Positions 8,774-18,542 are shown, counted from the stretch's first letter. The stretch is 64,000 nucleotides of DNA from UMGS172 sp045546915 (GCA_045546915.1 JAZQDU010000027.1:186001-250000), one strand, 5' to 3'. Program-made: numbers and translations. The notes: generated by a model from the sequence alone, not told the origin.

Positions 8774-11065
8774 TTACTTAACTTTGTATCCACGTGCGGG
8801 AATTTCAATGCCGTCAACCGACTCATTCTTAGCGCCGTAGTTTACGTAAACGGTAACACCGTTATCAAACTCGGTCATGCGCACGTTTTCATTAACAATC
8901 TTATGGTCAGCAATTCCTGCGCCTTTTACCGAATAGAAGAAATCTTTATACTCGGCAACGTCCTCAAGAATTCTGTCCTTTACACCTGTTTCAAGAGTCT
9001 CGTTCCAATAGAGCGAACCGTAGAACACATTTTGTCCCGAAGAAACAAGATTAGTGTTATACTCTCCGATAACTGTGTAACTAAGACCTGCACCTGATTC
9101 AACCGCACTAAGCATAGTAGTCTCGGCGTTGGTTGCAAGGTTAAGTGAAGTTACCGACATTGAAACATTACCCTTAAATACTATCTGATAGAAAGGAACA
9201 TCATAGGTATAAGCTCTGTATTTGCTTGATTTTGTAGGAATATCATAAATGTGGTCACAAGCGCCTGCAACGAATGCGTTAGCATCGCTACCGGCCACGT
9301 TATAACCTGCATCCTTAAAGCCCTTTACAACCGATACTGCTTGTTCCTCATAATTGGCACCCGAAAAATATGCTTTGTCACTATAATCGGAATAAACCAA
9401 ACTTGTAAGGCTATCAAGGCTAACACCGCCAAGGTTCCAGTTTGTTGCAGCATTTTTAATATTGTCTGCTATCTCGTTAAACTTACTGCGTGTTACAATA
9501 TAGTGTTTTGAGAAAATCGCACTGCTTGAACGGAAAACCATGTCGTAATGATGCTGATTAGTTGAGTCGCCCGTGGCAGACTTTGCTTTATCAAGCAAGG
9601 TTGAAACTCCGCCGCCGTTTGAATTGAATCTAATCATATCAAAGTTCATAAACAGGTCAACCCCGTTGTTTGAACAGTAATCTGTAAGACTAAGCATGGC
9701 TTTTTTGTTGCCAAACTTACTGTTTATCTTGTAATTGCCGGCGATTGGGCCAATGTCATTACCGCTTTGACCAAAGCCAATGAGGTTAGCGTTTATGCTC
9801 TCCCCTGTCTCATCTTTTATATCAGAGATAATTGACTGTGCTTGCTCAAGAGTGGTAGCAACCAACATGTCGTCGCTGGGAATACCAAAAATAAACTTTT
9901 TAGTCTTTATACCGCCGAAAATTTTAAGGTTAAGAAGCTTTTCGTCATCAGTTTTCTCAAGTGCTTCTTTTTCTTTTAAATATTCACGGTACTTTTCAGC
10001 CATGCCGACATAATCGGCTTTATCGTCGTATAAAGGCTTAAAACTTACGGAAATCTTACCCGGTACAAAATAGTCAGAATACAAAGTATACTGTCTGGGG
10101 GCAGAAGATGTAAAGAGAGCCTGAACGGTCTTCTGCTGACCTCTGATAATAAACTCGGGGTTAATGTAAGAATAACCCGTAACCTTCCAACCAAGTATCG
10201 CGTTAAGATTTGCACATTCTGCACCTTCAGTAATGATGGCACAAGCAGCCTTATCGCCATTTACAGCACCGTAAACAGGCATTCTCACCGATTCGGTAAC
10301 AGTCTCGGCAGTAGGAGCATCAACGTTAGCATCTCCGCCATAAACCTTTTCGGTTATTGTTTCATAGGTTGTGTCTTCAGGGTCAGAGGACAAAGTAGGT
10401 TTAATAATTGTGCCCGAACCGGAAGGCATAAACAGATAATGGTCATCTTTTTCTGCGTTATCATTAGAAATTGAGCAGAACAACGGTGCCAGAGTGATAC
10501 TTGTAATACGGTACTCGTTACCATTTTCCTCAATGCGGTCTACATCAATAGAGATGTCAACACCGTCATCTTGAAGAGTAAACAACACGGGTACTGCAAT
10601 ACTATATGCAGGGAAATAGCACATCATTTCAAGGCCATTATCTATTTTGGTAAGCGAACAAGTGCCTTTGTTAATCGACTGTGTCGAGGCGGCAACAGGT
10701 GTTGTAATGTCCATAAGGCTTTGGGCGTTATGGCATTTTATAAGTATAGGTGATTCAAGATGCGGGTGGTTATTTTTTTCAACTCCGTCAGCATCATATC
10801 TCTTGTTAAGAGCATCCTGCGGAACGTAACTCCACTCACAGTCTTCTACCTTATCATAAAGAACAACTCTTTTATCAACTGCATCCCAGATAAGGCTGTA
10901 GCGGGCATTTTCAGCCACGCTTGTAGTTTTAAGAGTACTAATCTCTTCAGGTTGGTTATATTGGGGAACCGCCAACTCGTCGGTGCCACATCCTGCAAGA
11001 AGGAGAAGCACTAAGCAAAGCATTACGCTCATTACGGCTGATACCGCACGTTTTATGTTTTTCAT
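8774..11065 (-). CDS. DUF5696-type lipoprotein, putative glycan-active or glycan-binding partner
   Basis: A 763-residue protein with a lipoprotein signal whose lipobox ends at Cys26 (LLAGC), so it should sit on the outer face of the membrane. I recognise it as the type of large protein annotated DUF5696 that often accompanies carbohydrate ABC genes in Bacillota. The N-terminal half is beta-rich (about residues 50-360). The C-terminal half has stretches such as ADYVGMAEKYREYL, DLFMNFDMIRF and GGVSLDSLTSL, which look like the strand-helix units of a TIM-barrel glycoside hydrolase. No catalytic pair can be assigned with confidence. It lies between the Yip1/NHL gene and the second permease pair, 15 bases from each, so it is co-transcribed. 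A surface glycosidase or glycan-presenting role is inference. Confidence 0.65.
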   Translation of the reverse strand: MKNIKRAVSAVMSVMLCLVLLLLAGCGTDELAVPQYNQPEEISTLKTTSVAENARYSLIWDAVDKRVVLYDKVEDCEWSYVPQDALNKRYDADGVEKNNHPHLESPILIKCHNAQSLMDITTPVAASTQSINKGTCSLTKIDNGLEMMCYFPAYSIAVPVLFTLQDDGVDISIDVDRIEENGNEYRITSITLAPLFCSISNDNAEKDDHYLFMPSGSGTIIKPTLSSDPEDTTYETITEKVYGGDANVDAPTAETVTESVRMPVYGAVNGDKAACAIITEGAECANLNAILGWKVTGYSYINPEFIIRGQQKTVQALFTSSAPRQYTLYSDYFVPGKISVSFKPLYDDKADYVGMAEKYREYLKEKEALEKTDDEKLLNLKIFGGIKTKKFIFGIPSDDMLVATTLEQAQSIISDIKDETGESINANLIGFGQSGNDIGPIAGNYKINSKFGNKKAMLSLTDYCSNNGVDLFMNFDMIRFNSNGGGVSTLLDKAKSATGDSTNQHHYDMVFRSSSAIFSKHYIVTRSKFNEIADNIKNAATNWNLGGVSLDSLTSLVYSDYSDKAYFSGANYEEQAVSVVKGFKDAGYNVAGSDANAFVAGACDHIYDIPTKSSKYRAYTYDVPFYQIVFKGNVSMSVTSLNLATNAETTMLSAVESGAGLSYTVIGEYNTNLVSSGQNVFYGSLYWNETLETGVKDRILEDVAEYKDFFYSVKGAGIADHKIVNENVRMTEFDNGVTVYVNYGAKNESVDGIEIPARGYKVK

Positions 11066-11080
11066 AAAATCTCCTCCTTA

Positions 11081-13321
11081 TCAGAATAGTTTTAACGTTT
11101 CAGTAAAGATGGTAACCAAGAAGCCCCATGTTTGCTGCATAAGTATGATGACTGTTACAAGCATGAATATTACAATTGCACATCCAAAGATAGTAAGCAA
11201 TGCTGTTGCCAGGAATTTGCCGAAGCTGTAATCGTGAACAATCATTGAACCTACAACAAGGAGCAACAATGTATACAAAGTACATATTGTGGTAAGAACT
11301 GTAAGGAAGGCTGCCTCTTCGGGAACGAGTACGTTTGAAACTACAACGCAAACGATGCTTCCTAACAAAGAGGGTATTAAACTATAGCATATAACAGTGA
11401 GGATTTCCTTTATTTTACCCTTACCGCCGAAAAGTGTACATACCGCCCAGTTGGTAACAGTCCAAAGAATAACAAGACCAACTGTTTTGAGAAGAATGAG
11501 CAATGCGTTATAACTTGCGGGGTCGAAGTAAACGAATGCAAAACCGCCTAATGTTGTCTCGAACACTGTAAACACATAGAACAGTGCGATAATTACAAGA
11601 CAAATCGGAATCGATGTAAGATTTTTCTCTTTTATTTCACGGAAATTATCAAAAGGATGTGTGACAATTGTGGTTGCCATGTGTACCTTTTCGTTTTTAA
11701 CAAGTCGCATTTTATGTTTGGTCGAATATACGAGCAAGAAAATGAGGAATCCGACAAGCGCAACTGCGGCGAGCATTATCCATGTAAAGTTGTCACGAAT
11801 AAGTTCGGTACGAATGTTGCCGAAAGCAAGACTATATGTCTCACGATCGTAACCTTGTTTAGCAAGGTCTATCGCCTTTTTAAAGTATTCCGAAGCCTCT
11901 GCCTCATCGGTGCAAGCCTTACCTTTTACATAATAAGCCTTAGCAAGACCGGCGTATGCAACCTGACTGTTACCGTCAAGAGACAAAACCTCGTTCCACT
12001 CGTCCATTGCGTCTTCATAATTACCTACAACCGTCTTGGCTTGAGCCCTCTTTACGAGTTTACCATATTCGGTTATACGGAATATTGTAAGTGAACCGAA
12101 CTGACCGTTATTATCCGAAACGATAATATCGTCATTATTTAAGTTGTATGCGAGAGCGCTGACCGACATAAATGTACCATCTTGCTTACCTGTTTTGATA
12201 CCGCCACCAAAAGCAGAAAGCATTGTACACTCTGAATCATAAATAAAGATTCTACCGTAGGTCAAATCAGCAACGTGCATGAAACCTTGTTTGTCAACAG
12301 CAATGCTGTTAAGGTTTTGAGTTAATGGGGTATTCTTGAAATCCATACCCACGCCTTCGTCGACAAAGTTTATTTCGTCAGAAGGAAGAATGTTAAGACC
12401 ACCCGGATTAAGACGTTTTACCTGAGCCTTTTGAGCGAGCTCACCTGTGTCACCGGTAACGGTATAAACAAATCCTTCATCATCAACCCAAAGGTCGGCA
12501 AAGCTATAAGGAAGTGCTGAAACCATCGCGCTACGCTGTGCGTTGGTAACAAACAGACGGTTCCAAAGAGTGATGATTGCCTGAGTAATCGTAGCAGGAA
12601 CATCATTGGCTCCGTAGAATCCTAAGAAACTATTTTCGCCCTCTGTGGTGTCGTCATCAGGTGCATAAAGAATAGCACCATAATAAGAACCTTCACTTAA
12701 TATATATATGTAGCCTTCGTTATCAACGGCAACCTTTTTAGGACGATAGTTAAATCCGTCCGGGATAAGATTACCGTTGTTTTCATCAGCGTTGGGAAGA
12801 ACATAGTTCTTTGCAAGTTTGCCGTAATTACTGTCGGTATCATCGACAGTGAATTTCATAACACGTCCGTTATTTGTATCGGCAACATAGATGTTTTCGT
12901 GCTGATCAACGAAAATACCCTGTGCCTCATGGAACGTGAACACGTTATAGTCATCATCTCTGACAGAATTAATTGTTTTCTTGAGTTCATAGTTTTCGTC
13001 AAGAATATAAATTGTAGACAAGCCACCGTCAAGAAGATAAGTATAACCGCTTTTTGAGGTGTGAACATCATTGAATCTCGCGTTACTTGAGCAACCAAGG
13101 TCGTGTGCTGTAAAAACCTCATGAACCTCATACATAGGTTTGCTGTATACGGCTTTTCTTGTTTTTCCTGTAAACTCATACCAATAAGTATATGTGTCAT
13201 AACCTATTTCATCGGTTTTTTCCGAAACGGCGGCAACCGAGAAAACAGGAATAAACATGAGCATAACAAGAGCGATTAAGCCGAAACGAATAAGGGACTT
13301 GCGAATTTTACTGTTTTTCAT
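11081..13321 (-). CDS. NHL beta-propeller / TPR / Yip1-domain membrane protein
   Basis: A 746-residue protein with an unusual domain order. An N-terminal signal (to about residue 33) is followed by an extracellular beta-propeller of NHL-like repeats (about 60-420; GIFVDQHENIYVADTNNGRVMKF is one clear repeat). A short TPR-like helical pair (about 430-490), a single membrane span (about 510-530) and a C-terminal Yip1 domain with about five further spans (about 545-746) follow. It lies within the long operon, 15 bases from both neighbours. The family appears with carbohydrate ABC and DUF5696 genes in Bacillota, but I know of no assigned function. A scaffold linking an external propeller to the transporter membrane complex is inference. 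Confidence 0.7.
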   Translation of the reverse strand: MKNSKIRKSLIRFGLIALVMLMFIPVFSVAAVSEKTDEIGYDTYTYWYEFTGKTRKAVYSKPMYEVHEVFTAHDLGCSSNARFNDVHTSKSGYTYLLDGGLSTIYILDENYELKKTINSVRDDDYNVFTFHEAQGIFVDQHENIYVADTNNGRVMKFTVDDTDSNYGKLAKNYVLPNADENNGNLIPDGFNYRPKKVAVDNEGYIYILSEGSYYGAILYAPDDDTTEGENSFLGFYGANDVPATITQAIITLWNRLFVTNAQRSAMVSALPYSFADLWVDDEGFVYTVTGDTGELAQKAQVKRLNPGGLNILPSDEINFVDEGVGMDFKNTPLTQNLNSIAVDKQGFMHVADLTYGRIFIYDSECTMLSAFGGGIKTGKQDGTFMSVSALAYNLNNDDIIVSDNNGQFGSLTIFRITEYGKLVKRAQAKTVVGNYEDAMDEWNEVLSLDGNSQVAYAGLAKAYYVKGKACTDEAEASEYFKKAIDLAKQGYDRETYSLAFGNIRTELIRDNFTWIMLAAVALVGFLIFLLVYSTKHKMRLVKNEKVHMATTIVTHPFDNFREIKEKNLTSIPICLVIIALFYVFTVFETTLGGFAFVYFDPASYNALLILLKTVGLVILWTVTNWAVCTLFGGKGKIKEILTVICYSLIPSLLGSIVCVVVSNVLVPEEAAFLTVLTTICTLYTLLLLVVGSMIVHDYSFGKFLATALLTIFGCAIVIFMLVTVIILMQQTWGFLVTIFTETLKLF

Positions 13322-13335
13322 ATCCGTAGCCCTCC

Positions 13336-14292
13336 TTATTCCTTAATACCGGCACTACTCATGGATTCCATAACGTTACTCTGAGAAATCATGTAAACGG
13401 TAATTGGAGGAATCATAAGTATACAGGTAACAGCCATCGCACTACCCGAACGGGCAACACCACCGGCAGTAATCTGCGACATGATGGTGGGCAATGTTTT
13501 AAGTGTTTCACTGAAAATCGTACCCGAGGGGACGTGTGCCCAAACATCACGGAATGTAAAGAGGGTCAAGGTCAACCACATCGGTTTTACGATAGGCATT
13601 ACTATTGTCCAGAATATTCTGAAATATCCGGCACCGTCAATCTTGGCAGCTTCAAGCAATGCGTTAGGCAATGCACCTTCCATGTACTGTTTCATAAGGA
13701 AAACACCCATGGTCGAAGCAAAGTGCGGCAGAATGTAAACCCAATATGAATCTATAATGTTAGTCCATGTAAAGATAAGATACTGGGGAACTGCCAATGT
13801 ATATCCGTTGAAAAGAAGTGAGAACTGGATAATGTAGAAAATAACAGCCTTGTACTTAATCTTGGATTTACAAAGTACAAACGCAGCCATAGATGCTACC
13901 ACAACATAAAGGAACGTGGTTACAACCGAGGAGAACAAACTGTTAAATATGTAACGCGAAAGCGGAACACGCAAGTTTGAAAGCAACTCAGGAATAGCTG
14001 TGTAGTTGGCTATTGTGGGACGATGAACGAAGAATCTCGGTGGGAAAATAAGAATTTCGTCGAGAGGCTTCAAGGATGTACATATGCTATATACAAGAGG
14101 AAGAACTGAAATACAGCCTGCAGCAATTATAAAAAAGAAGTAGAAAAAGTTTCCAACTTTAGAACGCGTAAAGCGTTTTGCCTGCATTTGTGAAGAACGT
14201 CTTCTTTTAGGGGCTTTCATATCATTTACAGAATCACGCAATGCTTTTGCGCCACTTGGTAATATGAGAACCTCTTCCTTTTTTCTGAACAT
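13336..14292 (-). CDS. Carbohydrate ABC transporter permease (MalG-type), first pair
   Basis: A 318-residue channel subunit with a basic cytoplasmic N-terminus (RRRSSQMQAKRFTRSK), six membrane spans and the EAA loop LEAAKIDGAGYFRIFWTIVM near residue 215. It is in the operon led by the 1056-codon solute-binding protein gene, 13 bases after the MalF-type partner, so this pair most likely serves that receptor. The ending QSNVMESMSSAGIKE is characteristic of this carbohydrate-uptake permease group. No ATPase is encoded nearby. Confidence 0.88.
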   Translation of the reverse strand: MFRKKEEVLILPSGAKALRDSVNDMKAPKRRRSSQMQAKRFTRSKVGNFFYFFFIIAAGCISVLPLVYSICTSLKPLDEILIFPPRFFVHRPTIANYTAIPELLSNLRVPLSRYIFNSLFSSVVTTFLYVVVASMAAFVLCKSKIKYKAVIFYIIQFSLLFNGYTLAVPQYLIFTWTNIIDSYWVYILPHFASTMGVFLMKQYMEGALPNALLEAAKIDGAGYFRIFWTIVMPIVKPMWLTLTLFTFRDVWAHVPSGTIFSETLKTLPTIMSQITAGGVARSGSAMAVTCILMIPPITVYMISQSNVMESMSSAGIKE

Positions 14293-14305
14293 TTACAACC
14301 CCACC

Positions 14306-15232
14306 TCACTTTCCTGTCATATTAAGCAGTTTACCAACAACCAGTCGGAACACGACCATCATAAGGAACAAGATGACCGCAACTGCAGAAGCGTAACCCA
14401 ATTCGTAACGTACTGTACCAAGGTCTTGCATGTGAGATACTATAGTATCTGCCGCATAACTAACACTTGGGAAACCGGCAAGTGAAATGGCGATATTGCT
14501 TATTGAGAACGCTGACGAAATCTGCATAACCGCGCTGAACAACAACATGTGTTTCATGGTAGGAAGCGTGATATACCAAAGTTCCTGCCAACGGTTACGG
14601 ATACCGTCAATCGAACCGGCTTCATAAAGTTCGTTATTAACATTTTGAAGACCGGAAATATTAGAAAGGAACGAAACACCCATACTTGACCACAACTGAA
14701 CTGCGATAACAATAGGTTTTATGTACTCTGCCGTACTTAACCAAGTAATCGGTTCAGTTATAAGGCCTAACGACAACAACGCACTGTTAACGTAACCATA
14801 ACTATCACTACTAAAAGCAACCGACCAGATGAAAACAACGTTTCCTGCAAGAGACGGTGCATAGAAAAGGAATGAAAGTAATGTACGAACAACCGGTGAA
14901 AACTCGTTTATAAACCATGCAAGTACGAACGCAAGCATAAAACCTGCCGGTCCGCAAATGATTGCAAATAAAAGGGTGTTTTTGAAGACAACGGGGAAAA
15001 CGTCGTCTTCAATAAACATTCTGAGGTAATTGCCCAAACCCGCGAAGGATGGAGCATTTATCATATCATAGTTAGTAAAACTAAGTGCGATTGACGCAAG
15101 AATCGGCAATACGAGAAACAAAAAGAAGAAGATAAAGAAGGGCGCGAGCATTATATAGGAAGGAATGTTTTCTTCCCATACGTCTCTTCTTTTTACTTTT
15201 TTCAAATTAACTTGTTTTTCCATAAATAACAC
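14306..15232 (-). CDS. Sugar ABC transporter permease (MalF-type), first pair
   Basis: A 308-residue channel subunit with six spans after a short charged head and the EAA loop YEAGSIDGIRNRWQELWYIT near residue 205. It begins 12 bases after the large solute-binding protein gene with an AGGAGGG-type site just before the start. It is the immediate membrane partner of that receptor by gene order. It belongs to the LplB/AraP-like branch that transports oligosaccharides, but the exact substrate is not visible. Confidence 0.88.
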   Translation of the reverse strand: MLFMEKQVNLKKVKRRDVWEENIPSYIMLAPFFIFFFLFLVLPILASIALSFTNYDMINAPSFAGLGNYLRMFIEDDVFPVVFKNTLLFAIICGPAGFMLAFVLAWFINEFSPVVRTLLSFLFYAPSLAGNVVFIWSVAFSSDSYGYVNSALLSLGLITEPITWLSTAEYIKPIVIAVQLWSSMGVSFLSNISGLQNVNNELYEAGSIDGIRNRWQELWYITLPTMKHMLLFSAVMQISSAFSISNIAISLAGFPSVSYAADTIVSHMQDLGTVRYELGYASAVAVILFLMMVVFRLVVGKLLNMTGK

Positions 15233-15244
15233 CCTCCTTCTCTA

Positions 15245-18200
15245 TTATTTTGCATATTCAGAGATTTTTCTGATAATCTCATTGTCTGCAATTTCGCCCC
15301 ATTTGAGCATTGCGTCTTTTTCGTTATCCTCGCCATTAAGAACAGCCCAGTAAGCCTGGTCAACGGCACGGGATACGTAATAACCACCGGGAACCTCAGG
15401 AAGTTCTTCTACACATGCCCATTGTTCAAGAAGAATGTCGAGGTCATCTGCGTTCCATGAATAAGACTCAAAAGCCTGTTTGTTAGCGGTGGCTGTACGT
15501 GATACTGTACCAAGTATTGATTCAACATTGTTGTTGTATCTGAGCTGAGTTTCAGCACTGGTCCACCAGCAAAGGAACTGCCATGCTGCGTCTTTGTTTT
15601 GGGAAGGTGCAACAACGCTACAACCTGTACCCGAACCGCCAATAGAACGATTAATCGAAGCAATTGTTCCGTCTTCATTATAAGTTGCAACACCGGGAAT
15701 AGGAGCAATTGTCCAACGTCCCTGAATTTCAGGTGCTGCCTGAGTAAGCTGAGTATAAAGTGTATACGAAGAAACGCCAAGCGGCATAACACCTGTACGG
15801 AAACGGTTATAGAAGTCAGCCTGCTTCTCAATGCCGAACTTAGTATACATATCGGTCCACTGAGTAAACGCGGCAATCGCTTCACTTGAAGTTAATGTGG
15901 TTTTATTGCGCTCGTCATTATAAAGCGCAACATTGTTCTGTGTTAAGAACGTCGGGAAGAGGTTAAGGCTACCCATACCTGCATTAACTGAGGTAGTCGA
16001 TGCTATCTTAGTGTAAGGAATATAAGCCTTAACGTTGTTTCTTTGAAGAATGGTTGCTGCTTCAAGGAAGTTATCCCATGTCCAACCCAAGCCATTGTTT
16101 GCTTTCTTCGGGTCTTCAATACCGAGGTCGTTAAACACGTCGGTACGATAATACATTATATAGAAACTCTGAGTATCAGGGAGTGCAAACAAATGGTCAC
16201 CCTCTGAATCGGTATACCAATAAGGAATGTCGGCTGATTCTTGGAAGCGGTTAAGTACGGTATTATAGTCGAGCATATATGTCTCACCATTATCAACCGT
16301 GGAATACTTTTCACCGCTGAAATTGGTTAAATCATACAATGCTCCACGCATACCCATGTTAACCGGGTCGGTACGTGACAAATGTAAAGAAAGGTCGGGG
16401 AAGTTTCCGGCAAGAATACCCTTAATAAGCGAAGCGTCAACTATTTCAAGCTCAACACTAATGCCGGTCTTAACGCTAAACGACTCTTGAATAAGGTTAC
16501 TGAGAACTTGACATTGGTCACGACCCCAGTTAACCCAAATTCTAACTTTACCTTGGTCACCTACTTCGGCAGCGCCGCCGATTGTACTAAAGTTATCACT
16601 AAACGAGAGGCAGAAACGACGGAACTCAAATGCAAGTGTCTCGAAGAAACCTGCGTAATTATCCGTAAAGCCTGCGTCGGGAGATGCAAACTGTATCTGG
16701 TCAACGCTAAGCGGCATGGTCTTCATTTCATAAAGCCACGAACAAGCGGTTGTGTAGTTAGAATAAAAGTCAGACAAATAATTTTGTACTGTATAAGGGT
16801 TATTGTACATGTTCATAAGAACACGAGACATATTGTTAAGCGCCGATATGTATTTGTTGCTACGGTTACCCGAAAGAGCCTTCATGTCAGCCGAAAGAAC
16901 AACAAGGTCTTCATATGTGCTCAAAAGAGTGTCCTGAAGGTCGTCAATTTGTTTGAAAAGATTATAGTCACGGTTCGGGTCAGGTGTGTCACCTGTAATC
17001 ATAACTATCTCAATATACTTATCGCCTATAACATCAACGATTTCACTGAGTCGTTTATAGAACTCGGCAGTTTCGCCCAAAGTTACAGTGAGAGTCAATG
17101 TGTGCTTACCTTCTTCAAGGTAGAAGAGATAAGGATTTTCACCCTCGCCAAACTCCCAGAAAGTCCAACTTGTGCAATAGAAGAAACTGATTGACTGGCA
17201 CTCTTTAAACGGAGTTTTACCATCTATAGTAAGCGAACGATATGAATAACCGTCAATAACGGCTGCCTGTTTATAATTCATTCCCAACTTATAAAGACCA
17301 GACTCAGGAACATCGACAACCCAAGTGAGTGATTCACCGGGAACCTGCCAGTTGGTGCTACCAATATAGTTAAGAATGGTTTTTACCGGGCTGTTAGGAG
17401 TGACATCAGCCGAACTGTTATCGGTTTTGGCAACAAGAGAGTTGGTGGACTTAATCCAAGCGTTCTCTCCTTCTATTTCAAGTGCTTCGCCGCCGTAAAC
17501 AGGTTTATCGGAGTGGGATGCGGAATACTCGCCGTAAGTAATGGCATCCTCAGGAGCTTTGAAGGTGATGCTTGCAAGAGCAAAAGGCTCATATACCGAT
17601 TTTACGGTAATGGTATGAGTACCTGCAGTAAGAACAACCATATAAGGACTTGTTTCAACACCCGATTTATCGGTAACATATGCGGTGCTGAACTGGTCAT
17701 ATACAACCTGCTCGGGAGTGAGCTGGTTTTGGAGTGAGTCCTCACGGATGTCACCTGCGGGTTTGTTCAAAGATGCACCGTTATTAACAAAGTTACGGGG
17801 CAAGAGAAATGAATCAAGACCTGCATAAAGGTAAGGGTCCTCCCCCTCAGGAATATCGGCAATATCAAAGATAACACCAAGTTCTACAGGGGTGGTAGAA
17901 GCCTTATCGTCAACTGTATCTTTTGTTCCCCTGGTTTTAACAAGGGGCAGATAGTTGAACTGGATATTATAAAATGCAGTCTCAGGTACTGTGAACTCAT
18001 AAGTAACAGTACCCTGTTGCTTATACTCGGCATTATCCTTCCAAACAAGAACTTCCATGTTTTTGCTTTCACCGGTTGCGCGGTTTACAAGAACATCCAT
18101 GTTCTCCTTGGAAATAACACTCTGAGCATCTGCATCGCAATCCTTGTAATTTACGCCAAGGATAACGATATCCTCTTTGGCATAAGGAGTGCCCTCATTC

Positions 18201-18367
18201 TCCTTCAAGTACCTGTCGTACTCGTCGTAAGTTGAGATGTTTGACGAGGAGGATGTCGCATCAGAAGCGCCCGCACTCTCGGCAGAGGCAGGTATTACGG
18301 CAAAAAGCGACATCGATACGGCAGTAGCCATAGCTGCGGCCAGCAGTCGTCTCATGACAAATTTCAT
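15245..18367 (-). CDS. Very large secreted solute-binding protein with N-terminal beta-sandwich modules
   Basis: About 1040 residues, two to two and a half times a usual sugar-binding protein. The start at 18367 is chosen because GAAGGTGAAGAA precedes MKFVMRRLL and a signal peptide follows; the longer reading adds 16 residues. The signal ends with ASA-ES (about residue 30) and has no lipobox cysteine, so the protein is predicted to be released or held by partners. Two CBM35-like beta-sandwich regions (about 30-260 and 275-460) precede a helical linker. A family 1 solute-binding domain starts near residue 610 (VRIWVNWGRDQ) and contains YIMYYRTDVFNDLGI and GNFPDL-type motifs. It is first in the long operon. 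Binding of a polymeric glycan before transport is inference from the fusion. Confidence 0.78.
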   Translation of the reverse strand: MKFVMRRLLAAAMATAVSMSLFAVIPASAESAGASDATSSSSNISTYDEYDRYLKENEGTPYAKEDIVILGVNYKDCDADAQSVISKENMDVLVNRATGESKNMEVLVWKDNAEYKQQGTVTYEFTVPETAFYNIQFNYLPLVKTRGTKDTVDDKASTTPVELGVIFDIADIPEGEDPYLYAGLDSFLLPRNFVNNGASLNKPAGDIREDSLQNQLTPEQVVYDQFSTAYVTDKSGVETSPYMVVLTAGTHTITVKSVYEPFALASITFKAPEDAITYGEYSASHSDKPVYGGEALEIEGENAWIKSTNSLVAKTDNSSADVTPNSPVKTILNYIGSTNWQVPGESLTWVVDVPESGLYKLGMNYKQAAVIDGYSYRSLTIDGKTPFKECQSISFFYCTSWTFWEFGEGENPYLFYLEEGKHTLTLTVTLGETAEFYKRLSEIVDVIGDKYIEIVMITGDTPDPNRDYNLFKQIDDLQDTLLSTYEDLVVLSADMKALSGNRSNKYISALNNMSRVLMNMYNNPYTVQNYLSDFYSNYTTACSWLYEMKTMPLSVDQIQFASPDAGFTDNYAGFFETLAFEFRRFCLSFSDNFSTIGGAAEVGDQGKVRIWVNWGRDQCQVLSNLIQESFSVKTGISVELEIVDASLIKGILAGNFPDLSLHLSRTDPVNMGMRGALYDLTNFSGEKYSTVDNGETYMLDYNTVLNRFQESADIPYWYTDSEGDHLFALPDTQSFYIMYYRTDVFNDLGIEDPKKANNGLGWTWDNFLEAATILQRNNVKAYIPYTKIASTTSVNAGMGSLNLFPTFLTQNNVALYNDERNKTTLTSSEAIAAFTQWTDMYTKFGIEKQADFYNRFRTGVMPLGVSSYTLYTQLTQAAPEIQGRWTIAPIPGVATYNEDGTIASINRSIGGSGTGCSVVAPSQNKDAAWQFLCWWTSAETQLRYNNNVESILGTVSRTATANKQAFESYSWNADDLDILLEQWACVEELPEVPGGYYVSRAVDQAYWAVLNGEDNEKDAMLKWGEIADNEIIRKISEYAK

Positions 18368-18513
18368 TTCTTCACCTTCAAAAAATAGATTCCGCGGTCT
18401 AAAAACCCTGACCACAAAGGGGGCTGATTAAAGTCGCTACCTATGGTCGACGATAAAGCCGTAAACAGCCAAAAGCCGTCAACTCACCCAGTTTGCATAC
18501 TTTACTACAATGT

Positions 18514-18542
18514 ATTATCTTATAAAATCAAGTTTTTGTCAA
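18514..18542 (-). promoter_or_regulatory. Strong sigma-A-type promoter of the glycan-uptake operon
   Basis: On the minus strand, -35 TTGACA (18537-18542), a 17-bp spacer and -10 GATAAT (18514-18519). It would give a leader of about 140 bases before the large solute-binding protein gene. No operator was recognised. Confidence 0.75.
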
